Shown: positions 46,563-57,111 of the stretch, in pieces
How the letters are laid out: each line of letters opens with the position of its first letter
Position numbering within the stretch: position 1 is the first letter of the stretch
NCBI RefSeq assembly: GCF_013426205.1
Contig: NC_089423.1
Location: 1,922,001 to 1,986,000, forward strand
DNA: 64,000 nt
Direction: 5' to 3'
Origin: Metarhizium brunneum
Lineage: Eukaryota; Ascomycota; Sordariomycetes; Hypocreales; Clavicipitaceae
Made by a program: the position numbers and the translations under genes
Notes under the pieces: model-generated
Database searches by the model: none
Seen by the model: the letters and a program-made list of their open reading frames with translations, nothing else
Told to the model about the DNA's origin: nothing

Positions 46563-47373
46563 AAGCCTCAACACCCCGTTGGTGACTGACGTGCTCTCAC
46601 ATTCGCATCTGGGCAAAAGGCGAACGAGCAAAATGTGATGCACCAACCAGGGCGTGCTGTGCGTCTGGCAGAAGCCGCCGCTCCGCAGGGCTACAGCCTA
46701 CCAGGCGGCGTCGTGAGCCGTGAGTTGCGAGTTGGGAGTTGTGAGTCGTCCCCCTCACCACAGCTTTGCCCTCTCGCATCGACCCTTTGCTCCTTGGTTG
46801 CTTTGCTGTCCCTGTTGCTGCCCGCCGGCTCCGCCTCAAGTAGTACCGAGCAGCTTGAGCTGGCGTTCACTCGACACTGACCGACCGAGCTGATGGCATG
46901 CCCGGCATGGTGCTGCCGTGCCGCCGCCATTGACGCTGGTCTTGCGGCATTCGACCTGGCGGCGTTGTGGAAGAGGAGACTTGTCATGTCTCGCTGCCGT
47001 CGCCCGCCACCCGGCCCAGCGCAGAGCACACCAGGGCAGACCATCTCATCACCATCCCAGATAATCCAGCTCGTGTCAATCTTCCGCCGTCCCGCGCAGC
47101 TCCAAAGCCGGCAGCCGGGAAGAAACGCTGGCACATGCCACCAGCGCGCGCACACACACACGCACACCCTACCCCGTCTCACCCCCCCAAGAACCCGGGG
47201 GTGGGAGGGCATAGTTACATTGGCGGCATGCGGGAGATGGGTGAGATGCGATGTGTGTGGATGCGCATGTGGTGAATGACCTTGGCATGGGCCAGGATGA
47301 AAGGGCCATCTGGCCTGGGGGCGGCTGCGGCTGCGCGGATCAACCAACAACATTTGATGCAGCTCTTGTGTAC

Positions 47374-47392
47374 TACTCCGTACTCCGTACTC
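47374..47392. repeat. Overlapping TACTCCGTA palindromes
   Basis: TACTCCGTACTCCGTACTC: overlapping units of the nonamer seen elsewhere in intergenic DNA of this window. Confidence 0.8.
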
Positions 47393-48156
47393 AAAGGGCA
47401 GACGGCACTTTCACAAGCAGGGCCATGCGATACCGATGGCTTGGCTGGCCGGGCTCCCAAATAAACCGGCCCATTCCTCCCCTCTGCCATCTCTCTCGAG
47501 TCTCAACACCCCTGGTTTGCTGTTTCAGTAGAAAACACTTGCCGTTGCTATTGTTGACTTGTCGACTGTCTGTGAATGCAACAATCCGCTTTATTCATTG
47601 TCCCGCTGCGAGGAATCAAAACTTGTCTTTGCTAAAAAAAGACCGGCTTCATCATCTGACCGCCACCATTCCGCGAACAAGGCGAACCACCAGGAACAAG
47701 ACATCTACTACTAAGCCCTACGAATACCAAGCCGAGCTTTGGCCAAGTGCTGGCTGGGGGAAGAAAAAAACATAAATATATCCATCCATCGCCCCCCCGT
47801 GCCGACCACACTGAGAGAATCCGCCGTTTCGAACCCGACGCTGGACAAAGAACTGCTGTGTCGTTTGCTTGCCTGTGCGCCAGGGTTTCCTCCAAGTTGA
47901 ACCATCGCCGTATGCCCAAAGGCAAACCACCACACGGCTGAGAGCAAGGTTTCGACGAAATATCCAACGGACTGGACCGTCCCCAAACGGAAGCATACGC
48001 CGCCCGTCTGGATTCGCTGCGACAACCACGGCGTATAAAGACAGCCCCAGCCCACCGCAACTGGTCCCTATTTGGGGGACGCACATCAAAGCTGTCTTCT
48101 TCCGATATATCAGACAGGCCCAGGAGGCCGAGAGAAAAGGACGACCCTGGACAGAC

Positions 48157-48795
48157 ATGACGGCGGTGCAGACAGCAAAAATGGCCGCTTCCGCTACGCC
48201 CATCCCTATCCGATCACACAGCACCACCTTCTTCGAGCTGCCGCTCAAGAAGCGCAAGCAGCGTCGCCTGCTCGAGCAGGAGCAACGCCAACGAGCCCTT
48301 CTGGAGGCCGAGGAGGAGTCACGCTCCGAGGCGTGGACCTACATCATCGAGTTCCTGGAGGCTTCCGAGTGGCGCGATCAAACGGGCCAGATCACCGTGG
48401 TATACGACGCCGTTCCGACCATGGACGGGCTCGTGTCCTACGGCTTCTTGGACGAGAAGGAGGGCACAATTGCCTGCCGGCGGCTGTTCAAAGCCCCCGT
48501 CGTGTGGGACGAGCTGGGCCGCGGGCTCTGGAAGGCCCTGCGATCCGTCGCGGACCAGCGCCGAGCTGCTCTGGAGGAGGTCGCCCGGGCCAACGCGTGG
48601 AACTCTGCCACCGCCTCCGAGGCCTCAAACTCGCTCCCCGGCTCGCGGAGATCATCGTCGCGGCGGGCGTCGGAGGATTCATGCGCGACAACTTTGTCTG
48701 GCGCGTCGGTGTCTGGACACGCCTCGCTGAGCTCGTCACCCCCCAGGAGGGGCAGCGTCCCTCGCATCTTTTCCCGGATTACAGCCCGGCGATAG
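48157..48795 (+). CDS. Hypothetical 212-residue protein, family not recognised
   Basis: Single-exon frame from ATG 48157 to TAG-type stop at 48795 (a second ATG at 48181 is possible). The frame is open upstream to 47869, but composition changes there, so the ATG at 48157 is preferred. The middle looks like a folded domain: a highly basic helix FFELPLKKRKQRRLLEQEQ (residues about 25-45), an acidic helix, WTYIIEFLEASEWRDQTG, ITVVYDAVPTMDGLVSYGFLDEKE and VVWDELGRGLWKALRSVADQRR. The tail (about 155-212) is Ser/Arg-rich and looks disordered and phosphorylatable. KKRKQRR could serve nuclear localisation. Codon use is GC3-rich, unlike noncoding neighbours, which supports a real gene. It follows the 7-kb desert, a layout often seen for developmental regulators. 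Confidence 0.6.
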   Translation: MTAVQTAKMAASATPIPIRSHSTTFFELPLKKRKQRRLLEQEQRQRALLEAEEESRSEAWTYIIEFLEASEWRDQTGQITVVYDAVPTMDGLVSYGFLDEKEGTIACRRLFKAPVVWDELGRGLWKALRSVADQRRAALEEVARANAWNSATASEASNSLPGSRRSSSRRASEDSCATTLSGASVSGHASLSSSPPRRGSVPRIFSRITARR

Positions 48796-50278
48796 GGTCG
48801 CCTCGGGCTTTCTCTTCATGTATCGATTACGTTTGGGATGCAACGGCGCACAGAAATACCCCCTCCTGTTAGTAAATTTACGGATTTGGATGAGCGGTTC
48901 CACGCAACGGCGTTGACGTGAGGGCATGTATGGCTTTGCTGGGTTAGCGGCTTTGTTTTAAGGATATGACTGTAAGCGAGGCGTTGTTTTTTATCGTTGA
49001 TATTATCCATCATGTCATGGGGTGAGGTGGTCATATCGTAGCGATGCTTTATGGGCGCATAAGAATGCATGGTCTGGGGTACCGACGTTTTAGGTAGACG
49101 GGATATTCCCGATGATTTTCAACGTGAACACAGTGTGATCGTTGCCCTTTTGGGCATCATTTTTTCTTTTTCTTCATTTCTTTTCGATCACATCCTTTTG
49201 CGCATGTGAGTGCCGTATATGCCGTGAGCCCAACTTCAGTACTTGAAGTGCATGTGATCAAATGGCGGTGATGTGGTTGAGTTGTTGACGTGTGTCCGCA
49301 GCAAGCATGTGACCTACCACCCGTTACACTCCAGTCTCGACGTATTGAAGACGGGGCAGAAACGACGAGTGTCACTTCCAAACAGGTCAGTTTCAGTGTC
49401 ACAACCTGTCGCCTCACTTCTACTTTGGTGGTACTCACCCAACATCTCACGCGGGCGCTTTAGGTTCCCTCGACTTGTACCGGTGCAATGTGGTTGTGCA
49501 GTGCTGGGCCAACCCGCAGAACATTGAGGCATTGGATCGATCCGGTTAATTCCTTGAAGCGCCTTCGGGCATATGATATACGTGAGACTACTGGAATTTC
49601 ATCGAAGGGTGGCATCCAGGGCTCTTGGGGGGGCCGAGAACTTGAAAGAAGGTGAGTCTTGACACTGTTGTACAGTTGACAAAACCAGAGACCGAAGCTT
49701 GAGTAGCCCGGGAACTAGCCGGTGACCAATAGCATCAATATTTGGTATCATTTGATGGAAGCATGAATCAAGGTTGTAAAATCAACATTGACACCTGGTT
49801 TGTTTTCCGGTGACCGTCAACCTTGCTTCGTACAATTTAGGGTAGGCATCGGCATAACCTCGGATACAAAGCCCACTAGCTTGGGCGCCACCCAATGGGA
49901 TTCATGCAATGGCCACTTCTTTGGACTTTCTTGAAATCGCCCAAAGCCTTCGCGAGGGCAAGCGCGCGCCAAACAGCCAGTCAGGCTGGAGCTCCAAGAA
50001 CTAGCTGGTGCTCATTTCTTTCTGAAGCTAGCAGCCTGTACCCGCATCTTGAAACCTCACAACTCGACGACGCCTCGAACATCATTCGCGTCTCGCCGTT
50101 CAAACCCTTCCTTTCACGGACTTCAGCCGGCGGAGTCTTGTGGGTTGCTTCACGTGTTTTCTCCTCACTTCGATTTTATTACATTGCGACTCTTGTACCT
50201 TGACTTTGGATGGTTTTGGCACTGGGCACCGAGTGATGACGAGACAGCCTCTGCTGTTCATCTAAGCCAGGCTCGACA
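48796..50278. other. Intergenic upstream of mlp1
   Basis: About 1.5 kb: 3' flank of the orphan gene and promoter of the TPR/Mlp1 gene. Short frames only; nothing else recognised. Confidence 0.5.
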
Positions 50279-53200
50279 ATGGCGGCTGCAGGCGTCGATG
50301 TGGGTTATGTCGCTGGCCACTTAGGCCTTGACCAACCCGTGTTGACAACACTGACGACCGAACCGACGGCGGAATTGGTGGCCACGCTGCTTCAAGCCGT
50401 TGCCGCCAAGGCTCACGAATTTGACACATTATACGCCGACAAGCTTCAGACCGATATTGAATTGGAAAATGTGGTTAGGAGCTCCGAAAACAGATCACAA
50501 GCCTCAAAGTCCACTACAGAAAAGGCACTGAAGGATGTTGAAGAGGCTAGGCAGAAACTCAAGGAAGAAGGTGAGCTTCAGCTCTGTGCATTTCTCCTCC
50601 CAATTTTCGAGCTCTGGCATCATGAATGAGGACCTGGAGCCCGGGTTGCGAAAACACTTTACTAACTGGAGGTGGCCGGTACCTTGTAGAGACGAAGCGA
50701 CAATCCTTGGAGAACGAATTACAGGTGCTAAAGGCCAAGAATTCTGATCACGCTGCTGAAGTGAAGAGTCTTACCGACAAGATTGAGACTCTGCAGTCGT
50801 CAAACCGGACTAACCTAAGCATCATCGAATCACACAACAAACGCGACGAAACCATCACCGAGGAGCTTACGAAGCAGCACCAGCGTAATGTCGAACTTGC
50901 TCGAGAGGTAACGGCTCTCCAACAGTCAGAACAAAATGCCAAGGGTCTACTCAACAGCGCCAAATACCGCGAGGAGTCATTGAAGCAACAACTTCAGCTG
51001 GCTCGCCGCAACAGCGAATGGCTTGAGACTGAGCTGAAGACCAAGAGCGAAGAGTCTCTGAAATACAGAAAGGAAAAGGGCGCTCGCATTGCAGAGCTCC
51101 AGCGCGAAAACGAGGATGTCAAGTCACAAGTCGACGCTCTCAAACGATCTGAGCAGCAGCTCCGCGAACGTCTTGATGCCATGCAGGCCAAGGCGGATGA
51201 GGCCCTTGTTAAGCTACAGAAACAAGAAGGCGCCTTTGCCACAACTATCGAAAGCTACAAGCAAGAACTTGAGGATCAGAGGCGGCTTGTTGATATGTCT
51301 GACCAGCTGAGCAAAAAGCACTCGGAACGTGTGCGGGACCTTGAGGCTGAGAAAGAGCGTCTAAGAGAAAACTACGAAAATGAAATCAGAAGGGTTCGTA
51401 TGGAGCTGGAACAAGAACGGCAAAACGTGACGGAGATGGAGGAGAGAATCAGTCAACTCGAAGGCGAACTTGACGAAGCCCAGGCTCGTATAGAACAGGG
51501 CCCTCCACCCGGTTCAGCGCCGCAAACACCACGTCCGAATGGCTCGTTGGCGGGCCGTGCAGCTTCGCCATTCGGCACCCCCGTCTCCATTCGCAAGTCG
51601 GCAATGACCGCTACCCAAGCTATTGACCAACTGTATCAGGTCAAAGGACAGCTGGCCAGCGAGAAGCGAAGGAATCATCAACTCTCGGAGGAGCTTGACG
51701 AAATGATGACGGCTCTTGAAGCCAAGGCACCCGAGATTCAAGAGTTGCAAGCTGAGTCTGATACGCTACGCAGCGAAATCGCACGCATGTCCGAGCTTTC
51801 CCAGCAAAGCTTTGAAGAGCGAGATCTTGCGAGAAAGGCAGCTCGCAAGGCGGAAAGCGCCCTGGCGACGGCTCAATCTGAGACAAACATTCTGCGAACA
51901 CAACTTCGGGATCTGGGAACCCAGATTCAGATGCTTGTTTTCAATGTATATGCTATTGAAAAGGGCATGGATCAACTGAGCGAGGAAGAGAAGTACCGCT
52001 TGCAGCAGCTGGAGAGGGGAGAGATCACAGAAGAGGCTCTTTCTGATCTCTCCGACACACATCAATTCATTACCCAGAAGCTGGTGGTTTTCAAAGACGT
52101 CAAGTCTCTGCAGCAAAAGAACCAAGACTTGATGCGCATTACCCGTGAACTTGCCGAGCAGCTTGAGAGTGAAGAAGCTCTCGCCGCAAAACATCAAGCT
52201 AAGGAGGATCATGATCGTGTCGAGAAGCTGCAGCGCGAGCTTGAGAACATGACTGAGGAGAGCCGATCGATTAAGAATACGATGGAGAGTTACAAGACGG
52301 AGCGAGACATGTTCCGACGAATTCTCCAACAGCGCGGTGCGGGTGTCGACGAGGCCTCCATGATGCGTAGCTCTCTAGATGGTAGCCAGCGCGCACCCCT
52401 CGCTAGCATAGAGGGTAGTGAGCAGGCCGAGTCCCTCATCGAGGCTCTCCGAAAATTACAATCAGAGTACGACAGCTTCAGAGATGCCCAAGATGGTGTC
52501 CGCAAAGATCTTCGCACTCAAATTGATCACTTGTCCACGGAGAAGAATTCACTTCAGACAGAACGCGTCAAATTGCAGGGTGAGGTGAAACTAGAATCTG
52601 AACGACGAGAGATGCTGCAGAGCAACTACATTGCCTTACAGTCTGAAAATTCTGAACTTCAGAAGAGGGTCCAGGCCTTGTCGGAGACTGCCGCAAAGCA
52701 GGACATTCGCACACAGCAGGTTGCCGAGGAACTCATTGAAACCAAGGGCTTGTTGGATAGTATGAGAAACGAAACCGCCAACTTGAAGGCCGAGAAAAAT
52801 CTTTGGAAAGACATACAGGACCGTATGAGCAAGGACAACGAGAACTTGATCGAAGAAAAGAACCGACTAAACCACCTTCTCGCCACTCAACAGTCCTTGG
52901 AAAATGAACGCAACATGTCTGAGTCTGAAGCCAGACGAAAGGCGCAAGCCAAGATTGACACCCTCGAGCGCGAGTTGTCTGATGTCCAGAGAAGGCTCTC
53001 TAATGAGACAGATGAAAGCAAGAAGCTGCAGCTCCGAAAGGAATTCGAATCAAAAGAGGCGCAGAAGAGAATTGATGAGCTCATGACAAGCCTTGGCCAG
53101 ATCCGCGAGGAACATGTTGGCGTCAAGACAACTCGAGATCACTTGCAGGCTCGAGTTGATGAGCTGACGGTTGAACTGCGAAATGCCGAAGAACGTGTCG

Positions 53201-56200
53201 GCCGCTTGCAGCCTCGGCCTACGCCACGACCTGGCCTAGATGACGCAAGTCAACGACAGCAAGAGCTTGAGGCAGAGCTTCACGACCTCAACAACGATAT
53301 CTCTGACCTCAAACGGGATCTTGACATGGCCAATACCCAACTCGAGAATGCAAAGGCGCAGGCTGAGCAATACAGGGAGCTAAGTCAGAGTAATGAGGAA
53401 TTGCTCGCAGACTTGCGCGGTTCTCAAGAGCAGTACAGACAGGAGATGGAGGCCATGATTGAAGAGAAGGATAATAAAATCAAAGAGCTCAGTCAACGGA
53501 TCGAAGACATGTCCGAGGAGCTGTCTCGTTCAAATACGGAGCTATCACAGTTGCGTGATTCCCAAGGCGACGTTGCTCGAAAGTATGAGGACGAAAAGAC
53601 GATTCTGGAGGATGAGCTGAAGCGTTTGAAGGAAGAGAGTGCCAGGCATGCTGAGGCCACTAGATATCATCAGCAAGATTTACGGGCCCAGGCTGAGATT
53701 GCTTCCAAGGCGCAGCAAGACTATGAGAAGGAGTTGGTCAAGCACGCTGAAGCTGCGAAGCTCGTCCAGCAACTGCGCACCGATTACAATGCGCTTAAGA
53801 GTGAATCAGCATCCCTACGAGCAGAAGCTGAATCAGCCAAGGTTACCCTTGCGCAAAGCGAGAGCTCCTGGGAGGATCGCCGGCAGCACCTAGAACAGGA
53901 AATGGCTGAGTTGACGGCTCGACGTGAGGACGTTAATGCTCAAAACAAACTGCTGCACCAGCAGCTTGAGGGCTTGACCGCCCAAGTTGCAGCGTTGCAG
54001 CAGAGAAGATCAAACGGCGATGAAGAGGGCGATGAGGGCATGTCGCCCGTACATGTTGGAGATGCTTTGGAAGGGCTACGAGAACTCAACAACTACCTAC
54101 GTCGTGAGAAGGACATACTCGAAATTCAATACGACTTAAAGTCACAAGAATCTAAACGCCTCCAGCAGCAAGTCGAGTACACGCAGTCCCAGTTGGACGA
54201 GGCTCGCTTGAAACTCGACCAAGAGCGAACACAATCTGCGCAGAGTGGCCGTTCATCAATGGCACACCAAGACTTGATGGAAAAACTCCACGAGCTCAAT
54301 TTGTACCGCGAAAGCAGTGCCGCTCTCCGCAACGAGAACAGTCAACTGAAGGATCAGATAGTTGAGAAGAATAAGAAGATTGAGGAGATGGAGGGTAAAG
54401 TTCAACCGCTCGAAGCTGAGATTGACAATCTTAATATGCAAAAGTCGTATCTTGAGGAGGAGATCAAGCAGATCCAGGAGGACCGTGACCGCTGGCAAAA
54501 GCGGACTGAAGGCATCCTCACCAAATACGGGCGTGTTGACCCAGCTGAGATGGAGCAACTCAAGAAAACCATCTCTGACCTTGAGGCTGAGCGTGATTGT
54601 CTCAAACAGGGCGAGCAGCCGCTTCGAGAGAAGATTACCGAACTTGACTCAACACTGGAGAGCGAACGTCAAGCTTGGCAAACAACTCGCGCCAAGCTTA
54701 CCGAGCAATTCAAAGAGCGGTCTAGAAAGCTCACCGGCGAGAAGAATGAAGCTGCTCAGCGTGTCAACCATTTGCAGGAGCAACTTGACAAGGCAAGTGG
54801 TGATCTCCAAGGTGCCCAGCAACTCGCCGAAAACGTTGGAAAAGAGAAGTCGGAGCTTGAGCAACAAGTTCAATCTTTCAAACAACAAGTGGAGGAGCTT
54901 CGACAACAAATCCAACAGCATCAGCCTGAGCAACAGGCCCCAGCTGCTGATACGACATCCGTTGACGTCGTCAGTCAATTAGAGAAGCAACTGGCCGATG
55001 CTCGCAAGGAACTGGAAGCAGTAAACGCCCAAAAACTTGGGGCGGAACACCAGCTTGAACAGCTTCGTGCAGAGCTGCAAAATGCTATTGCTGAGCGTGA
55101 CGAGGCGACTCAGAAGTTGCAGGATGAGGTGGCCGTTCGGACCAATGGCACAACTAGTGAGGATGCCGCTCCAGGAGGAACGGGTGACAGCACAATCGCT
55201 GGTCTGTCTGATGAAGAGCGAAAGGCATTGGAGGAGAGAGTGATTGCTGCAGAGTCCAAGGCTGCCGAATTAGAACAGAGAGCCAATGAGGCGGAGAACA
55301 AAATCCAGCAAACTATTAAAGAGCGATCCGATAGAATGCGTGATACTCTTAACGGCAAACTCAAGGATAGCCGGGCCAAGATGGAAGAGGAGTTCAAGAA
55401 GAAGGAAGATGATCTCAGACTTTTTTTCCAACAGGAGAAGCTCATCTGGCAGGCGGAAAATGCGGGCGAGAAGCCCGTTGTGTCTTCCCAACCGCCTGCA
55501 ACACCAGCCAAACCCGAAGAGCAGCAACAACCTGCCGCAGCGCCCTCTACACCGAATGTGGCCGCGGGCGGTGCCCCGGACCTTTCTCAGCTAGACGATG
55601 CCAGCATCCGGCAGTTCCTGTCCACCAACGCAACTGTTAAGAACATTATTGCTGCTAACATAAAGAAAAAGCTGGAGACAGAAAGTACTAGAATCAAGTC
55701 CGAGTTTGAAGCCAAGATTGCATCAGCTCGGGAGCAAGCTCAGCTGATGGAGTCTAAGAAATCCACTCTCCGTATTAATATGGCCGAGAACAAACTGAAG
55801 TCGGCCACGGCTAAGTTGGGTGTCGTGGAAACTGCAGCAAACGAGACGCCACAGAAGCCAGTTGTGGAAGTTTGGGAACTTGCGAAATCTGCACAACCGC
55901 CTCCAGCGACGGCGGCACCTGGAACGCCAGCAAAGGGAGCAAAAGCTCCAATGACTCCAGCTTCGGGTGCCGCAACGCCTGCTGCTGCTGCTACTGCAGT
56001 CGCTCAGCACCCTGTACAAACAGCGACCCCCGCATCTAAGCCAGCTTCTGGTGCTGTTCCTTCGCCGGCGCCGGCGACTAATAACCCGTTTGCTGTTCCG
56101 GCAGATGCGACCAAGTCTGACGCGCCTAACCCCTTTGCCGTGAAGACTGAGCCAGCAGCAGCTGCAGAGACGCGGGCGCAACAACCTGCACAGGCTAAGC

Positions 56201-56493
56201 AACACCAATCGCAACAACAAGGCCAACAGGCCCAACCTGTTCGATCTAACATTCCTATGCCACGAGGGGGTGGCCGGGGAAGAGGTGGCCCATATGTTCC
56301 TCCTTCGCAGCGAGGTGCTAGTGGAAACCAAGATGGAGGTGCGGTCGGTCAAGGTGGACGGGGCAGAGGAGGCCATAGAGGAGGTCGAGGAGGGATGAAC
56401 CCGGGCGTTGCGGACTTCCAACCTGGAACCAAGCGTCCTCGAGGAGATTCTGAGGCTGGAGGCGGCGCCAAAAGAGCTCGTGGAGCACATTGA
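50279..56493 (+). CDS. mlp1: Nuclear pore basket protein Mlp1/TPR/Nup211-like
   Basis: Exons 50279..50570 and 50690..56493 give 2031 residues, the usual size. The phase-1 intron joins KLKEE to ETKRQSLE. Residues 70-1640 are almost unbroken heptad coiled coil (for example TLQSSNRTNLSIIESHNKRDETI, LAREVTALQQSEQ), broken by a Pro-rich hinge PPPGSAPQTPRPNGSLAGRA (about 360) and the MLP1/TPR-type segment ALEAKAPEIQELQAESDTL. The carboxy 350 residues are disordered: Ala/Pro/Gln-rich, two NPFAV motifs, and a GRGRGGPYVPP.. RGG/GRGGHRGGRGG tail ending near KRPRGDSEAGG, which carries likely nuclear import and RNA-binding signals. The protein forms filaments on the nucleoplasmic face of the pore and acts in mRNA export control, retention of unspliced RNA and spindle checkpoint (Mad1/Mad2) anchoring. 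Confidence 0.95.
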
Positions 56494-57111
56494 ATAACAT
56501 AATAGCATGAGACGAAGGGCAGAGGGGTATTGATGTTATAAAATATGACAACAAGACAGATGGATGAAGCGGCTACGTGAAACACCTGGAGCTTATACTG
56601 CGATTCTCTGTACTCATATTTGAAGCTGTTTTGGAAGGGGATACTCGGGGCTCATCTTTCAAAATAAGGGCCGGAATTATAGCACACTGTACCGATAGCA
56701 TGATATAATATCGTTATATTTCTTTCTGTTGAGAGACCAAGTGCATATGAATGCAACATGTGTGAGTTGAAATTTGGGAGCTGGTTGCTCTCTCTCTTTT
56801 GATGATGTCTGGTCATGGTAGGTAGATATGAGGTCTGTGGCCGGCAGCGATTGGGCGGATGGCGGCGGGTCGGAGGTCGGCTCAGCTTATGCCGATTCAC
56901 GCCTGGGCTGGCGCAAAAAAATTCCACCGTCACTTCATTGTCCAACTTTTTTTTGGAAGTGGGCTCCATGGCAGCAAGTTCAGACATCCGTCCCGTCCCA
57001 AGTTTTTGCCGCAAAACTATTGCATTCAACTCGCAATTATTCTAGGCCAATCTTGAACGCCAAGCAGCAAAATAGCCGCTCGGGGGCCGAGCTAATTTAT
57101 CACAGCCCCCA
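56494..57111. other. Intergenic between mlp1 and mak5
   Basis: About 620 bp, 3' flank of mlp1 and promoter of mak5. No other feature. Confidence 0.5.

Larger units (their letters stand above)
41165..48156. other. Seven-kilobase gene desert with microsatellites and palindromes
   Basis: No frame here has a recognisable product or a plausible exon chain. A 100-codon frame at 41860-42165 (reverse) is the least unlike coding but matches nothing known to me. Features of note: GAGC run (44058-44081), clustered TACGGAGTA palindromes (44722-44900 and 47374-47392), CTCATG microsatellite (46471-46562), CA run near 47150, and homopyrimidine tracts. The part after 43000 is GC-richer. It may be the extended promoter of the orphan gene that follows, or host a long non-coding RNA. 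Confidence 0.5.

Noticed and set aside
47869..48156. In-frame upstream extension of the orphan gene
   Set aside because: No ATG near its start and composition differs from the following coding part.
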